Below, in pieces: positions 1 through 12,320 of a DNA stretch of 64,000 nucleotides. A program made the position numbers and the translations under genes. Each line of letters begins with the position of its first letter. Position 1 is the first letter of the stretch. Below the pieces are notes generated by a model that was not told where the DNA came from, ran no database searches, and was given only the letters and a program-made list of their open reading frames with translations. Source of the DNA: Polyporus tsugae (taxonomy: Eukaryota > Basidiomycota > Agaricomycetes > Polyporales > Polyporaceae); assembly GCA_024305745.1 (NCBI GenBank), contig JAHRBS010000003.1:2170001-2234000 (forward strand). Direction: 5' to 3'.

Positions 1-707
1 ATACCCTGACTTATTGCGACGCGCAGTCGGACATTTACTATATCCTAGCATAACGAGACAATCTGTTAGAGCATCGCACATCTTGTACCGTAGCCTATTA
101 GCATCTTCTATATCGAGGCATCCTCTAGTCGTTGTAAATACATGGGTTCATAGACCAATCCCCAACCATGCAGAATGAGCTGGTGTGCGAACGGTGGTGT
201 AATACAAAATCCATCGTGATATTCATTGCCTAATAGACGTCGAAAGTGCCTTGGACATAGAGGTGTGGACTGCTGCAAAAGAGGGGTGGTTACTGTGTAC
301 TGATCGATTCAATCGAAGGCATTTATTCGTTGATTTTGACAAAGAGGAGGCACTCGGACTTGCGCAAGAAAAGTCGAGGACGAGCGTGAATGCGGTGGCT
401 GAGCCGGAGCGGAGCGATCATTTCTCAGCCGACTTGGCCTTTCTTCCTCCCATCCAGCATTCGCATTCGGTCTGCGTGGCACACGCACGCACACTCGCTT
501 GCGCTTTCCTGAATATACTCTCCAGCTTGAACTTCTCCACTCTCGTCTGAGCTAGACAGCACCGGAAGCAGCACGCCGACTGACAGCAAGCACTCGATCT
601 CGAAGAAGCTCCAAGGAAGGACAGCCAGCTAAACCACCGAAATCCACGTAAGCCCCTCCCATCGCGCAGAATCTGGCCCGCGGACAGCTCACCCCGCCCG
701 CTCCCGC
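1..707. other. Left-edge intergenic region / upstream of first gene
   Basis: I see no supported gene here. A 99-codon open frame at 251-550 (+) has no recognisable motif and no splice partner. It is more likely untranslated leader or promoter of the gene starting near 708. Confidence 0.5.
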
Positions 708-2610
708 ATGCGCATGACGCAGCCCGAGCACGCCATGTATCGACCGCCGTCGCCGATCTTCGACGTCCCCGAGCTCCCAGCGACGCTCCGCCGTGTCAAG
801 CCCCTCCCGAAGCGCAGGCGCACCTCCGACCCCGCCCCACACGACGACCAGGAACTCGGCTCCCCCGCTCCTGGCACCGGCGCAACGACACCCGGCGGCG
901 GGACGCACTCACACGAGGACGACCACTCGCACTCGATACCGGCGACGCCGGACCCGACGCTCGCGGCGCAGCTGGCGCTCGAGGCGTACTACATGCCCGT
1001 TCTGGGCGGCGTGCCGGATCTATTCAAGCACACGCACACGTCGACGCCTGACGGGGGTGAGGACGCCTCGCGCACATCGACGCCCATCTCCATCGATTTC
1101 AGCGCGGCGCTCGCGGCCGGGCTCGGCTACGGCGGCTACGGGGGCGTGGGGGCCGCGGCGGGCGGCGCGGGCGGAGACGGGCAGGAGGACGAGGATGGGG
1201 AAGGCGGGGATTACGTGGACCACTTGCAGCAGCCGGGGAACACGAAGAAGCGGAAGGTACCCGCGAACATGTCCGGGTCCGCGCACGGGCACGACGCGGG
1301 CTCGGGCGGGTCCGGGGCGGAGGACGAGGGCGCGGACAGGGCGGTACCCACCGGGCGGGAGCGGGACGCGGACGCCGTTGCGGGCGGGACTCTTGGCGGA
1401 GGGGGAGTAGGGAGCGCGCATACGCAGCTGCAGCTCGCGTTGGCGGGGAAGAAGGGGCGGCTGTCGCGCGCGACGCTGGCCGGGCTGCAGCACAAGGAGG
1501 TGCTGAGGAGTCGGAAGCGACAGCTTGCTGCGGTCATTGGGACGCTCTCTCATGGGGACACGCTTGCGCTCGACCAGGCGTTGTCGGCGAACCACATCTT
1601 CGTGCAGGCGCAGACTCCGGTGCGCCTTTCGCGGCGGCGCACGGCGCGGTTCGCGCGGGCCTTGAAAGCATATGCGCAGGCGCATCCTCCTGGGGAGGAG
1701 GGTAAGGAGAACGCGGTGCCGTCGTCCGACTTCCCATTCGTGTTCCACAGCGCTAGTGAGTGGCGGGTCGTCTGTTTACACACACTCTGACCGAATTATC
1801 GTCACGCATTGCGAAGCTTCGGATCGGCTGGTCGCGACAAACGAGGAGGTCGCTGACCTGCATGGCCGATTCGAGGCCGAGCTCACGCGGCAGGCAGTCA
1901 AAGCGGCAGAGGCAGCCAAGCAGGCCGCGGCATCGCTCAGCGGACCCCTTGCGAAGCGTACGAACGGCACGAAGCAGGTTGCGCGTACCACAACAGGGAA
2001 AGGACTTGACCCAAAGAGTGCGCTTGAGCAGTCTTTGCTCGGAACACAGGGTGGCAAAGGCGGTAAGAAGAAGAAGCGGTCTGCGTTGGCCAACGCTTCG
2101 AATCCACACCACCTCCGGAACTACGTACCCTCGCGCCTGCCGCACAGCGGGCCTCCGAACGCGCAGCAGGCGGTGCAGAACGCACAGAACCTGCTCACGC
2201 CGCTGCCTTTGCGGTTTCTGTCCGCGGAGATTCCGCCGCGGCGGAGGAAGAAGTCGGAGCCGACCGTGACGCCTGTGACGACGCTGACGAACCCTGTGGA
2301 CGAGTGGATCTGTCCGTTCTGCGAGTACCAGCTGTTCTACGGGGACGACCAGAGCTACAACCGCGCGGTGCGCAACCGGAAGAAGATCCTTCGTCGACGG
2401 CGGCGCGCTCGCGAACGCGCTGCTGCTGCCGCGAGCGGGGTTGCTCCCGCAGCCGCGGGGGCGGACAAGGCGCAGGAGGATGACGTACACCCCGGGTTCG
2501 AGAGCCCCGCGCCGCTCCCGATGGCGACGGTGGCACCGCCTGCGGCTGGCAAACAGGCCAAGTGGAAGGAGGGTGATAGAGGGGGCCATGGGGTGGCAGC
2601 GCAAGCATGA
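708..2610 (+). CDS. Conserved fungal hypothetical protein, basic, with C-terminal CxxC segment
   Basis: Two exons, 708-1755 and 1817-2610, joined across a 61-bp intron (GTGAGT donor, AAG acceptor) that keeps frame. The product is about 613 residues; a second Met at 735 is an equally good start. The N-terminal half is low-complexity (Ser, Pro, Gly and acidic runs) with a KRRR-type basic patch near residue 30. The middle is Ala/Lys-rich and probably helical. The C-terminal part carries the most conserved-looking segment, DEWICPFCEYQLFYGDDQ, with a CxxC pair followed by an Arg/Lys-rich helix. This suggests a nuclear protein, possibly binding zinc or nucleic acid, but I do not recognise a named family and assign no function. 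Confidence 0.75.
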
Positions 2611-3578
2611 TGGATGATTGCGGGGAGGTGTTTGGGAGAGGGAGCACACTCGGACACTCTGTGCACGGTCACGTAGTCTTATAGGCTGATACCGGCACAG
2701 ATGCATGTCGTTGGATACGGCACACATTCGTTTGGATTACTTGGTTAAGACACTGAAGGCAGAGGCCAAAGGAAAGGCGTTCAAGGCAGAGTGATCGACC
2801 ATCTGTGGAGGGAATCTGTGCGTGGTCGTGCCTGGAGATTGCGATGCATCTGGGAGGAGAATGATCTGGGCCCACATCTGGGGATGGGCGCTCCCGCCTT
2901 TCATTGATGAGGCGCGGATCACGTGGCGCGGGCGAGTAGGTTGGCGGCTTCTCCGATTCGCAAGTTCAAGTTTATGTCCGACTCCAGCGCCGTTCGTCCC
3001 CCTCAGCACGACGACCGACGCTGTGAGTCTGTCCCTCCTCTCCCTCCGTGCGCTCCCCCCAGTGCCCGCATATATGCGCCCACAGTCCCACTGACTCTCC
3101 CGTCCGTTATGCAGCCCCAACACGCCTCCAACATCCACCCGCAGCCGGGCGTTTCCCGCCCTGTCCGTCCCGACTGCACCCTCTCGCCAAAACTCTCATA
3201 GCCGTCTCAACCCACAAGCAACCCGGCCCTCCACATCGCGCCTCGTGCACGTGCAACATTTATCGAGCCTGGCACTAGGCCTGTGAGCACAATGTAGGTT
3301 GTTTTCGGTCGTTACTTTCAAAATGTCATAGCGGACACGATGATGTCCGTGGCGGACTGGCGAGAGATCTCTCGATCATCGCTGGCCTACCATCATGCAT
3401 CATCCCAGCCCTTCTTCCTACCCCGCATACAGGCGGGCGGCGATTCCTCCCGTCCCGCACACCAGTCTCGAGACATTTCTTGTCTTCTTCCCCTCTCGCC
3501 GTCTATGTAGACTCCTCATCTTCTAACGCGCCTTTGCCCCTCTCTATGCGTCTTTGACGATCCTGAGACTTCTTCCGC
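2611..3578. other. Intergenic region and probable leader of the GATA-factor gene
   Basis: About 970 bp without a supported gene. It contains a CACGTG palindrome near 2918 and long pyrimidine-rich stretches (3420-3575) just before the next ATG, as expected for a fungal promoter and 5' leader. Short open frames on both strands lack codon signal. Confidence 0.5.
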
Positions 3579-5386
3579 ATGCCTCCCTATTCCAACGCCT
3601 ATCATGAACACGCCCGGCCCTCTTCCACATCCCAAAATGCGGTCGCTGATCCTCCTCCACGTTCCAGTGTAGGCTCCACCACGTCTTACTCAACCCTCGG
3701 CCACGCTCTCGCGCCTGACTCGTCCAGAGCCTCCGATTCGCACTACTATCGACAGGCTTCGTCCCATCCCTCCCGCCCCCCCTCCCAAATGGCCTCCGAC
3801 AGCCGGTACATGTACCACCCCCAAGAGGTCCCGCCTGCACACCCTTATCCTTACCCTTCTTATCCTGCTCCCTCGTACGAGAACGGACAGTACGCTCAAG
3901 GATCTTCCCGTCCGCCCGTACGCTCTCCGGCTCCCGCGCAGTCCGTTCAACACGCCCCTCCCCCAGCGGCCTACAATGCCCCTCCTTCAGCATACCCCTC
4001 TCAACCTGGATATCCCCAGCCGGGCTATGCCCCACATGCCCAACACCCCCAATGGTCAGGCGAGTGGAATCAGTATGGCGTACCGTATCCGCCCGCTCCC
4101 CAGCAGCCCGGCCAGCCATCGTACCCGCCCCCGACTAGCGCCAGGCAGGATCTGTCTCCGGGCACACCCAACGATGATCGCCGCTACCCACAAGCACCTC
4201 CTCGGGCGGAGCCCCGAAGGACAGAAGACCGACCGCCCCAACGGCCGGAGGCGGCGCCCCCACCATCTGCACCAGTACGTAAAACCCGCGAAGAGCCCGC
4301 TGTCCCTGCGCCTGCCCCCGCGCCTGCTCCCCCGGCCCCTGTGCCCATCCCCGCGTCGCAAGGCCCGCCACCTCCCCAGACACCACAGGGCCCGCCTCCT
4401 GTCACCACATCTCCCATCGGCATCGATTTTGTTAAGGTGCGTGCTGTTGTCGTTGCTTCGCATTTATCAGCCAACAAACCGGTTTCGCGCCTAGTTGCTG
4501 GAGTCGTATCGGCTCATTATGGACACCACGACCGCAATACAGTACGAGGCGACTCCAGCCCGCCCGCCGCCACCCCAAGAGACTTTGGAGCGCATCCTCC
4601 AGGCGGCGTCGTATGGGGCGCAAGTCCTAGATGCTGCCTCAAAACGCTCCATACCCGAGCCGCCACGGCCACCAGTGGATCGACCCTCGGAAGAAGGCGA
4701 GGGAGACGCTGCTCGAGGCCGACAGGTGCGTGACGTCCGTCTGCCCGTCGCGACGTCGTTTGGGTTCTGATGTTCTCTTCGGTTGCCCGTGCGTATGGCG
4801 ACACAGTCTGAGAATCCTCCTGCTACTGAGGGACAGACCTGTCTTGGGTGTAGCGCCACCTCGACGCCAGAATGGCGCAGAGGCCCAATGGGTTAGTCGG
4901 GTTTGAGATCGCGCAGCATCTGGCTGACAGCAGAACCGGCCTCGACGCTGACACCGACGTTCTCTTCGGCTCCAGGTCCGCGCACGCTCTGCAACGCGTG
5001 CGGTCTTGTGTACGCCAAACTCGTGAGTGCTATGTCGTCTCTTCCTACCTGTCATGCGCTCACGCAGTCTCATCCCTTCAACACAATCGCGTCCCTTCAC
5101 GTTCTTGATTGTTGCGGTGCTGTCGTGGTTGCCCTCCTCTCTGCCTCCGCCCTTCTTGCGACGCCACGTTCGCTGCTGGTGTTGTGTTGGGCAGATCAAG
5201 AAGCGCAACCGGGATGGGACGGGTCGCGGCCGCGGCAAGAACCAGAACAACGCTCAGAATGCGGGACAGACCGCACACCAGGCCATTATGGACGACCCCG
5301 GGGCCCAGTCGAGCAGCGACGACGAGTCGTATGGCTCACAGCAGGATAGGAGGAGCGATGGAGGGTACCATGGCGGGAGACAGTGA
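3579..5386 (+). CDS. GATA-type zinc finger transcription factor (18-residue loop, WC-2-like class)
   Basis: Five exons: 3579-4436, 4495-4725, 4807-4891, 4976-5022, 5195-5386; about 470 residues. All junctions have GT/AG ends and agree in frame. Residues 1-280 are Pro/Ser/Tyr-rich and disordered. Exon 2 encodes a helical segment (LLESYRLIMDTTTAIQYE). The finger is split over exons 3-4: CLGC, then 18 residues including TPEWRRGPMGPRT, then CNAC, followed by a basic tail (IKKRNR). In fungi the C-x2-C-x18-C-x2-C spacing is typical of the white-collar (WC-1/WC-2) group, whereas NIT2/AreA fingers have 17. No PAS domain is evident upstream, so this is either a WC-2-like protein with a divergent PAS region or another x18 GATA factor. 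The expected role is nuclear, binding GATA sites. Confidence 0.9.
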
Positions 5387-7593
5387 TCAGGACCTAGAAG
5401 GTTCAGCTCAATGGTGATTATGTCGCTGCCCTTTCTTCCTGCCTTCCTGTGCCCCTCCCTCGCCTCTTGTGCTTTCTGTTTCGCTGTTTTATGCTTTGTC
5501 CGGTTTTATGGTTAATCGGTGAGCTTACTATCCCCATCCCATCGTGTATTTTCGTCCATCCATCTGTTTTGCGATCCGTCTCTATCTCTTCGACCTCATC
5601 CTCCTTTCACCTTGCTTCTCTCCTGCTTGCATTCCCTACCTTGGCTGGCTCTGTGACATATGCTACTTTAGTGTCTACCCTCTCCCACGCATATATGTTC
5701 ACGTGTAATATCTTACGCCCCCTGCACGCCGATGCAGGTGCGTTCCTCCGCGATCCAACCTCCCGCCCGGTCCGATCCATGCGGCCCTTGGTCGGCCCCT
5801 TGCGCCCTGAATTTCTCCCATGCACCGGCCGAGGCCTCATGCATCATGGCCGTCGTACCATGCGCTCCGCTCCCGTGAAGCTGAGTGAATGGAGAATTGA
5901 AGATCTGATGGATCAAGGCCATTCTTCCGACGTCCTCGTCAAGGTTCACCCGCTAGCAATCGTCATCGTCTCAAGCGCGAACTTCCTAGGACTCGGCCTT
6001 CTCATTTGATTCCTAGACTATCCGTGGGGTCGTCCCCTGGTCATCTCTATCCCCATCGCGCTTCTTCTCTCCATCCCTGCAAAACACCCCATCCGACGTG
6101 CGCAGGATCCGCATATCGATGGCCTTCGTGGAACCAAACAGTCGACGCCCGCCACCCGGTGAGTCGACCTTGCGGATGGCGGACGCGCAAACACATGTTT
6201 TCCAGTTCGAATGCACCGCTGCCGCTTATGGACATTGGAGAGCAGGTCAGCGACGACCGTGGTGTTCGCTGACGCTTCTAGCGGCCATGCTCTGCGCCAC
6301 AGGCTTGCGACGAGCCTCAACCTTGTCCAACAGGCTACAGCGTCCGAAGCGTTCCGCGCTGGCTCGCGGATACAGAGCCATTATTGTATACCCCGTCGAA
6401 CAGACACCGTGACCAAGACTGCGCAACCTTCCGGGCGAGGTCGCACGACGTGAGTGTTTGAGTTCTGTGCATTTGTTTCTGTCCAGGGTGTGCACTCATT
6501 ATGTTTGTCTAATAGGTATGCTGCCATTACCTGTTGTGAAGGCAGGGCGAAATGCCATAAATCCAATCTCCGTAACACATGCACGGACGGCTTAGTTACA
6601 AGACGTGGGCCACGGTTTGGTACCGTTGCCTCAGTCACACGGCTGCGGAATTGCGACCACGACCTGTCGCGGCTCGGGCATTGAAGGGGAGCTGATTGCG
6701 TCTGCGTTCTCGCCGGTGTGCCAGCGGCCCGTGGATGAGTCCTGCTTACACTGTTACAGTGCATCATGGGACGTCCACATGGGCATTGGGCCAGCGGCCA
6801 AAGTAATTGGCCACACGCTTCTCGGAAATTCGCGTTCAACGCACCCGCGCCCTGCTCGTGCTTCGTGGCTGTCACCGTCAAACTCGAGGGAGGGCTCGGC
6901 GCAGCTTGTCGGTTCCGTGATCAGGCCACGATCTATGTGTACCACAAGTACTGTGTCCTCCTTCCCTGCACCGCCCTGCCTTACATTGCGAGGATTGCGA
7001 GGAAGAAGCTATCGGCGCCGAAGACGTCTGTCCCAGGTGCACCCAGAGCTCACTTCCCCGTGCCGACCCGCTGCTACCGCATATAGACCGCGAGCTTCTC
7101 GCTCAGCGACGGCCTGGGAGCATCTGTCATCGCGCGAAGAGATGGCTATGGGCTCCATGGGACGGATTTACGTATGGACGGCTTCCAACGAACGCCACGG
7201 GTGCTTCTCGACCGGGCAATATGGCAGCTCTCTTCCCGAATCTGCTTCGTGTGCGCAGCATCTTCTCGCCCCGAAGCCTTCGGTAGTCTATCCTTACATG
7301 GATCGCACCCTTGTCCTACCGCCCGTGCGCGTTCCCTAGGTTGAGATTGAGATCCGCGCGGCGTGCCACACATGCCCAGGGTCCTGGTCGCCAGTCAGAG
7401 ATAATGCGGGATCCCCGACTGACGCTGTAGAAGCCATCCTGTCGGACTGCGCAGCGTTTCTCCAGGAAATCATGATGCGAACACACTACTTACTAGCGTA
7501 CGACGGTACATGTAACGAGTGAGCCAAACCGTCCATAGAAATACAAATACACCAAGCACCTTCCTCCCTCGGGGACCGAAAGCCGACAAATGT
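5387..7593. other. Unresolved 2.2-kb interval, possible multi-exon gene on + strand
   Basis: I cannot build a complete gene here. The first 400 bp look like the 3' untranslated region of the GATA gene. Between about 5905 and 7275 several + strand open stretches show codon-like composition and plausible intron signals (6160-6205, GTGAGT...TTCCAG; 6450-6516, GTGAGT...AATAG). A stretch near 6970-7275 without its own ATG reads HCEDCEEEAIGAEDVCPRCT, a CxxC-x10-CxxC arrangement. The frames do not join into one model by eye, so this may be a gene with many short introns, a decayed gene, or chance. Confidence 0.3.
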
Positions 7594-10141
7594 TCACGAC
7601 CCTGGACCTTGCTGCCCACCCTGCCCCGGGGGCTTCGCCCCAGCCCCAGGCTGCATCTGCGGCGGGTGACCGGGCATGCCAGGCATCTGTTGTGGCGGCA
7701 TCCCCCGTCCCGCGCCCGGCGGCATCCCCCAGTACGCTTGGGGCATCTGCGCCATGGGCACGCCCATCCTCGCCCACGGGTACTGCGCCATCATCTGCGG
7801 GTTCTGCATCGCCTGCGCGACTGCCGCCTGCGCCTGCTGCTGGGACGTCTGCTGCATCCCGCCCTGCGCCTGTGCGTGGGCGGCCGCGGCGGCGAGCTGT
7901 TGCTGCATCTGTGGGTGCTGCTGCATCTGGCGCATCATCGATGCGTACTGGGCGGCGTAGTAATGCTGCTGCTGCTGCTGCTGCTGGGCCTGCGTCTGTG
8001 CTTGCACCTGAGCTTGCGTCTGCGCCTGCTGCGGGACGTGCTGGCCTGGTGGGTGGTGCTGTGGGTGGGCAGGGGCCAGCTGCTGTACCCTAGCCCCCGG
8101 GGTCCCCTGGGGGAGTTGCTGCACTTGGGCGGGATTGGGCATGGGGGAGCGGGTGCCGAGCTGGGCCGCCTGCACCATCGGGCTGTTGCGCGGAGCGGCG
8201 GCTGCTTGCGCCTGTGCGTTGGGCATGGGGCTACGTGGCTGGATTGCGGGAGACCCGGCTGCTGCTGCCGCCGCCGCTTGTTGTTGTTGTTGCTGCTGCA
8301 TGCTTATCCGTTGCTGGTGGGCAGCGTAGAGAATTTGCTGCTGCTGATAGAAGTTCATCTGCGCTTGCCCCTGTGGTGTCGCCTGTGGGTTCGGTGTCCC
8401 CGGCGGACCGGGCTTTCCGCGTCCTCGTCCTGCCGCGAGTTGTGCGAGATACGCAGCGCTGGCCATCTGCGGGGGGTAGCCGCCTTGCATGGGCGGCGGT
8501 GGGGGAACTTGTAGATGCGCCGGCGTCGGGGGAGCGGGGGAAGGTTGCAGGGGTCGCTGGATATTGTGCTGTGTTTGGGAAACCTGCTGTACAGGCTGGG
8601 CGGGAGGTGCGGGGGCGGCAGAAGGCGGTCTTTGCTCTGGCTGTGCTGGTGGGCTGCTTGCATGTGCGATCGGTGTCGCCCGAGGAGACGATGCTTGTGG
8701 CGGCATTGGTGTTGCGCGGCCGCCCGGTGGTGGTGGATAATGCTGTTGCATGTGGGGTGGTATAGCAAGGGTGGCGCCAGAAGGTGCCGGTGCAGGAGTG
8801 GCGGAGGTTCGAGGGACAAGGGGTGGTTGGGTTGCATCTGCCTTCTTCTTCAGCGCAGCCCTCTTAATGTGCTGAACGGGCATGGGTGGGGATACCGCAG
8901 TGACCGATGCCGGGGAGGATGCGGCAGCAGGCGGATGGAGTTGTTGAGCTGGAACGGGAGTCGATGACGGGGGAACTGGAGTAGCGGCTTGCGGGGGAAT
9001 AGGAGTAGGCGTGGGCGCGGGCGCCATGGTCGAGGCGGCAGTTTGCACTGAGGCTGGAGGGGCCGTAGGCACTGGCGTGGGCCCAGCGCTGGTGTGAGGT
9101 GACGCATTCGGGGCAGCGATTGGCATAGCTTGCCCTGGTGCTGCAGGGGCATTTGCTTTGTTCTGCTTCACCCGTTGTATTGCGTCCAGGATAGAAAATT
9201 TCCTGAATTCCTATTCGTGAGATAGGTTGTCACATAGTTCTAATATGCGTACCCTGGTATGACGTTCCGCTGTGGACTCATGAACTGCATGAGCTTCAGG
9301 CGACGTGCTTTTTCCAAGTCGTCCGCCTCTTGATCCAGCGCAGCGGCCTTTCGCTTTAGAGGCAAAGGTACCGGTGGCGTAGATACTCTTTGCGTAGCGT
9401 TGACAATTCGTGTGAGATGGATGTCGGGTTCAAGGCATAATGGAGGCGCTGTCGCCAGCTACGAAGAAATAATTAGTGACCATCGAAACATCGACAACAA
9501 AGAGAATAGAGAATATCATCCTGGACTTGCCAACTTTTGTCATCGCTCGAAAGCCTCACTTCTGTAGCTACGAACCGAGGACGCTCAGGGGGAAGTACGA
9601 TAACTTACTAGTAAGCGCGCTTCGACCTCCAGAGCCTCAGCATCTGTCCATGAGGCACCAAATTTTGAATTCATCGAGCAAATATCTGTCCAGCGTGATT
9701 CATCGGTGGGTGTCAAGACCACACGGGTCTTCTCTGGGTGCTCGAGCTCTGGCGCGTTACTCTTTGCGGGCCGGTAGTCAAGCAGCTCGACAATGAGGCA
9801 ACCTGTCGAAGTGTTATTTCGAACCTCAAACTTCTCCACTCTTTTGTTCTCCTACCTTCGTAAAATGGCAATTTGGCATCATCGAAAAGGTCTAGGAAAT
9901 CCACGGGAATATGCTGGCTGCGGATATCGTCCAGTAGTGACTAGAGAAAATATCAGCAACAGTAGCTTGAGTAAGCATACAAACTGCATTTACTCACCGC
10001 GATTTGATTATTGTAGAGAAATTTGGACCCGTTGTTCAGTATCCAGTGCTCGCGGTAGAGCCGTATTGTGAATGACGGTGGTGCGTTTTCGTGGTCTTTG
10101 AGGAGACCCTGAAGGAAACGACTTGTGTTATACATAGCCAT
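7594..10141 (-). CDS. SPT20: SAGA complex subunit SPT20 homologue
   Basis: Five exons on the minus strand: 10141-9998, 9940-9856, 9802-9609, 9458-9253, 9202-7594; 745 residues. Every junction is canonical and keeps frame. The N-terminal 250 residues hold the Spt20 domain: PPSFTIRLYREHWILNNGS, the D-rich IPVDFLDLFDDAKLPFYEG segment, then CLIVELLDYR. The last exon encodes a roughly 500-residue Pro/Ala/Gln-rich tail with Gln runs near 7970-7990 and 8280-8300, typical of fungal Spt20. Spt20 holds the SAGA co-activator together, supporting histone acetylation and TBP delivery. The gene is divergent from HGH1, with 218 bp between start codons. The acceptor of exon 5 was set to the CAG at 9205-9203 because the TAG ten bases upstream would run into a stop. 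Confidence 0.93.
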
Positions 10142-10359
10142 GCCGTGGCGTATGAGCTGTCTTTACGCCCTGGACTTGGGATGGAATAGATGCTGTCCGA
10201 GGGTGAAGTTGAGGAGACGGTGGCTCGAGGCGAGTAATGATCATGTTGTTGAATGACCAAACACGGCCGTATATTACGTAAACCAGTGCTACGGCGCCGA
10301 AGGGGAAGTAAGATTGCCCGTGAGAAAACGATGCTTGCACCCAACTTGAAGCTTGAAGG
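10142..10359. promoter_or_regulatory. Shared divergent promoter, SPT20 / HGH1
   Basis: Only 218 bp separate the two divergent start codons, so promoter elements and both leaders must lie here or inside the genes. I see no clear TATA box; a CCAAT-type element is not evident either. Two short alternative open frames here do not match either family. Confidence 0.6.
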
Positions 10360-12036
10360 ATGGCCGACGCTCACCAACTCAACGAGGTCCGTCTCTTACG
10401 AAAAGAATCGGTGGGACAAAACTGACGTCAAGTTGCAGCTCACGCAATTCCTGCGGGACAAGAACCCGAACGTCCGCCAGATCGCGCTCGCTAACCTTTT
10501 AGGCCAGACGCCCAAAGGATCCCCTCATCGAGATATTTTCTACTCTGGTCTGCAGAAGGGTGGCCTCCAAGAAAAGCACGAAAATGACATTATACGTGAC
10601 ATAAAAATACTGTGTCGTGACCAACTGGTGGGTACCTATGACGACGTACAGAAGAGTGTTACTCATGTATCTTTGAAGGTGACCGCCCACGATGCTTTCA
10701 GAGCTCTCATCAATTTGTCAGATAACTCCCTTCTCATCCGGACACTATCCGAACTCGCGTTCATGAGATTCATCGTATCGTATATCCTTGTAAGTGGTTT
10801 AGCAACGCGAATTGACCGTGCATTCAAACAGGACGTCTAGAACTTCCAATCTACTCTTTCAGATCTGGCATCGATGCTGCTATCGAACGTGACCGCTCAC
10901 GGTAGCGCATGTACCGTGCTACTGTCACTCAAGATTCCTGTCCTTCCGGACCCAAAGTCGCCGTTGAAGGTCTTCCCTGTCGATTCTCGCTCCATGACCT
11001 GCCCAGCGCCCGTCCCATACCCATCGGGCGAACCCAAGGAGGTTCTTGCTTTGCCCCTCCTTGTCGATGCGTTCGTCAAAGCGGTTCGTGTAGCCGACGA
11101 CCAGGACCTCGATAAACGTCCGTTCAAGGGCGACCTACACTTCCTCGCCAGTACATTCGCGAACATCAGTACGGTTCGTGCATTCCGGCGAGTGGTGTAT
11201 AACCCTGCTCGGTAGCTGATCCTAAGACAGGTTCCAGTCGGCCGCGCGTTCTTCCTTACACCAAGATCGGCTGATACCTTTGACGAGGATGTGGACTTGG
11301 AGTACCCCCTGTCAAAGCTCGTTGTCTTCACGGAACACAAGGATACGATCCGACGCGGTGGCGTGACATCAACAATCAAGTGTGTGAACTTCCCTTTCGC
11401 GATCTGGTGGCAGGTTCATTGAGTGCGCCACCAGGAACTGCGCCTTCCAGACATCGGCGCACCATGCTCTCCTGACAGAGGACACTGAGAAGGTCGCCGT
11501 GCCTCCTTCAACAATCGAGGCCCCCGGTATCAACATCCTCCCCTATGTCCTGCTGCCCCTCGCTGGCCCAGAAGAGTTTGACCTTGAGGTACGTCGGTTT
11601 TGGACCAAGAGTGGAGTTCCATCTGACACACCCACGCCCTAAATCAGGATCAGGAAAAGCTTCCATCCGCCCTGCAGTTTCTGCCACCGACGAAGACACG
11701 TGAAGCCGACCCCATCCTCCGGCAGATCCACGTAGAGACCCTTCTCTTGCTATGCACAACGCATTGGGGAAGAGAGCATATGCGGACGCACGGTGTGTAT
11801 GAGATTGTACGGGCACTGCATGAGAAGGAGGAGGTAGTGGACGTGAGTACCATGCCCTTTGCTAACGAGGTTCGATGTCCTTACCCGATACCTAGGTTGC
11901 GGAGCACGTCCTACGTCTCGTCAACTTGCTGAAGCGGGACGAGGGCAACGACACCGTTCACGACGGGAGACACCTTCATAGCGCCCCGACGCGCGGGGAG
12001 TCCGACGACGAAGATAGCAAGATAGAAGAGCTCTGA
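10360..12036 (+). CDS. HGH1: HGH1 family protein (eEF2 folding co-chaperone)
   Basis: Eight exons: 10360-10386, 10439-10627, 10679-10789, 10841-11173, 11231-11379, 11435-11588, 11648-11842, 11896-12036; 432 residues. All introns are 51-59 bp and frame-consistent. The first exon has only nine codons. The sequence follows the Hgh1 pattern: an N-terminal ARM/HEAT-like segment (FLRDKNPNVRQIALANLLGQ), a central region with NVTAHGSACTVLLSL, and a C-terminal segment with LLLLCTTHWGREHMRTHGVY; the tail is acidic. Hgh1 acts in the cytosol with TRiC and Hsp90 in folding translation elongation factor 2. Exon 4 uses the TAG acceptor at 10840; the earlier CAG at 10831 would give an immediate stop. Confidence 0.93.
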
Positions 12037-12320
12037 GCTGTATCCTTATGTCGACCTGTAGCTCGTCTCCAGGCCCTGTCAATGTATTGGTAATAGACTT
12101 GTTTGACAGCATTCACACCCGCACCGCCGCCTCTGGGATATGAAGCGAAATAAAATTTCTATGAACTTGAAGTGATATCGTAGATTAACGATGCTAGTAA
12201 CATTCGCATGACTATCGCAAAGGAAGGAATTAGTGTACTGCAGCCTGTGCATCCAGCCCGTCGCATCCCTAGAGGGTAGGACCGCGCATAGAGCCGCATA
12301 ATAACAATAAAAGGTACACG

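Noticed and set aside
251..550. 99-codon + strand open frame near the left edge
   Set aside because: No family resemblance, no promoter-start arrangement, and it overlaps the likely leader of the next gene.
1020..2727. Two long minus-strand open frames (242 and 324 codons) opposite the first gene
   Set aside because: GC-rich coding DNA often leaves the antisense frame open. The + strand model has a clean intron and conserved-looking C-terminus, the minus frames do not.
7519..8514. A 331-codon + strand open frame
   Set aside because: It lies antisense to the Gln/Pro-rich last exon of SPT20. Its Leu/Arg/Cys-rich translation is what the complement of CAG/CCN codons gives.
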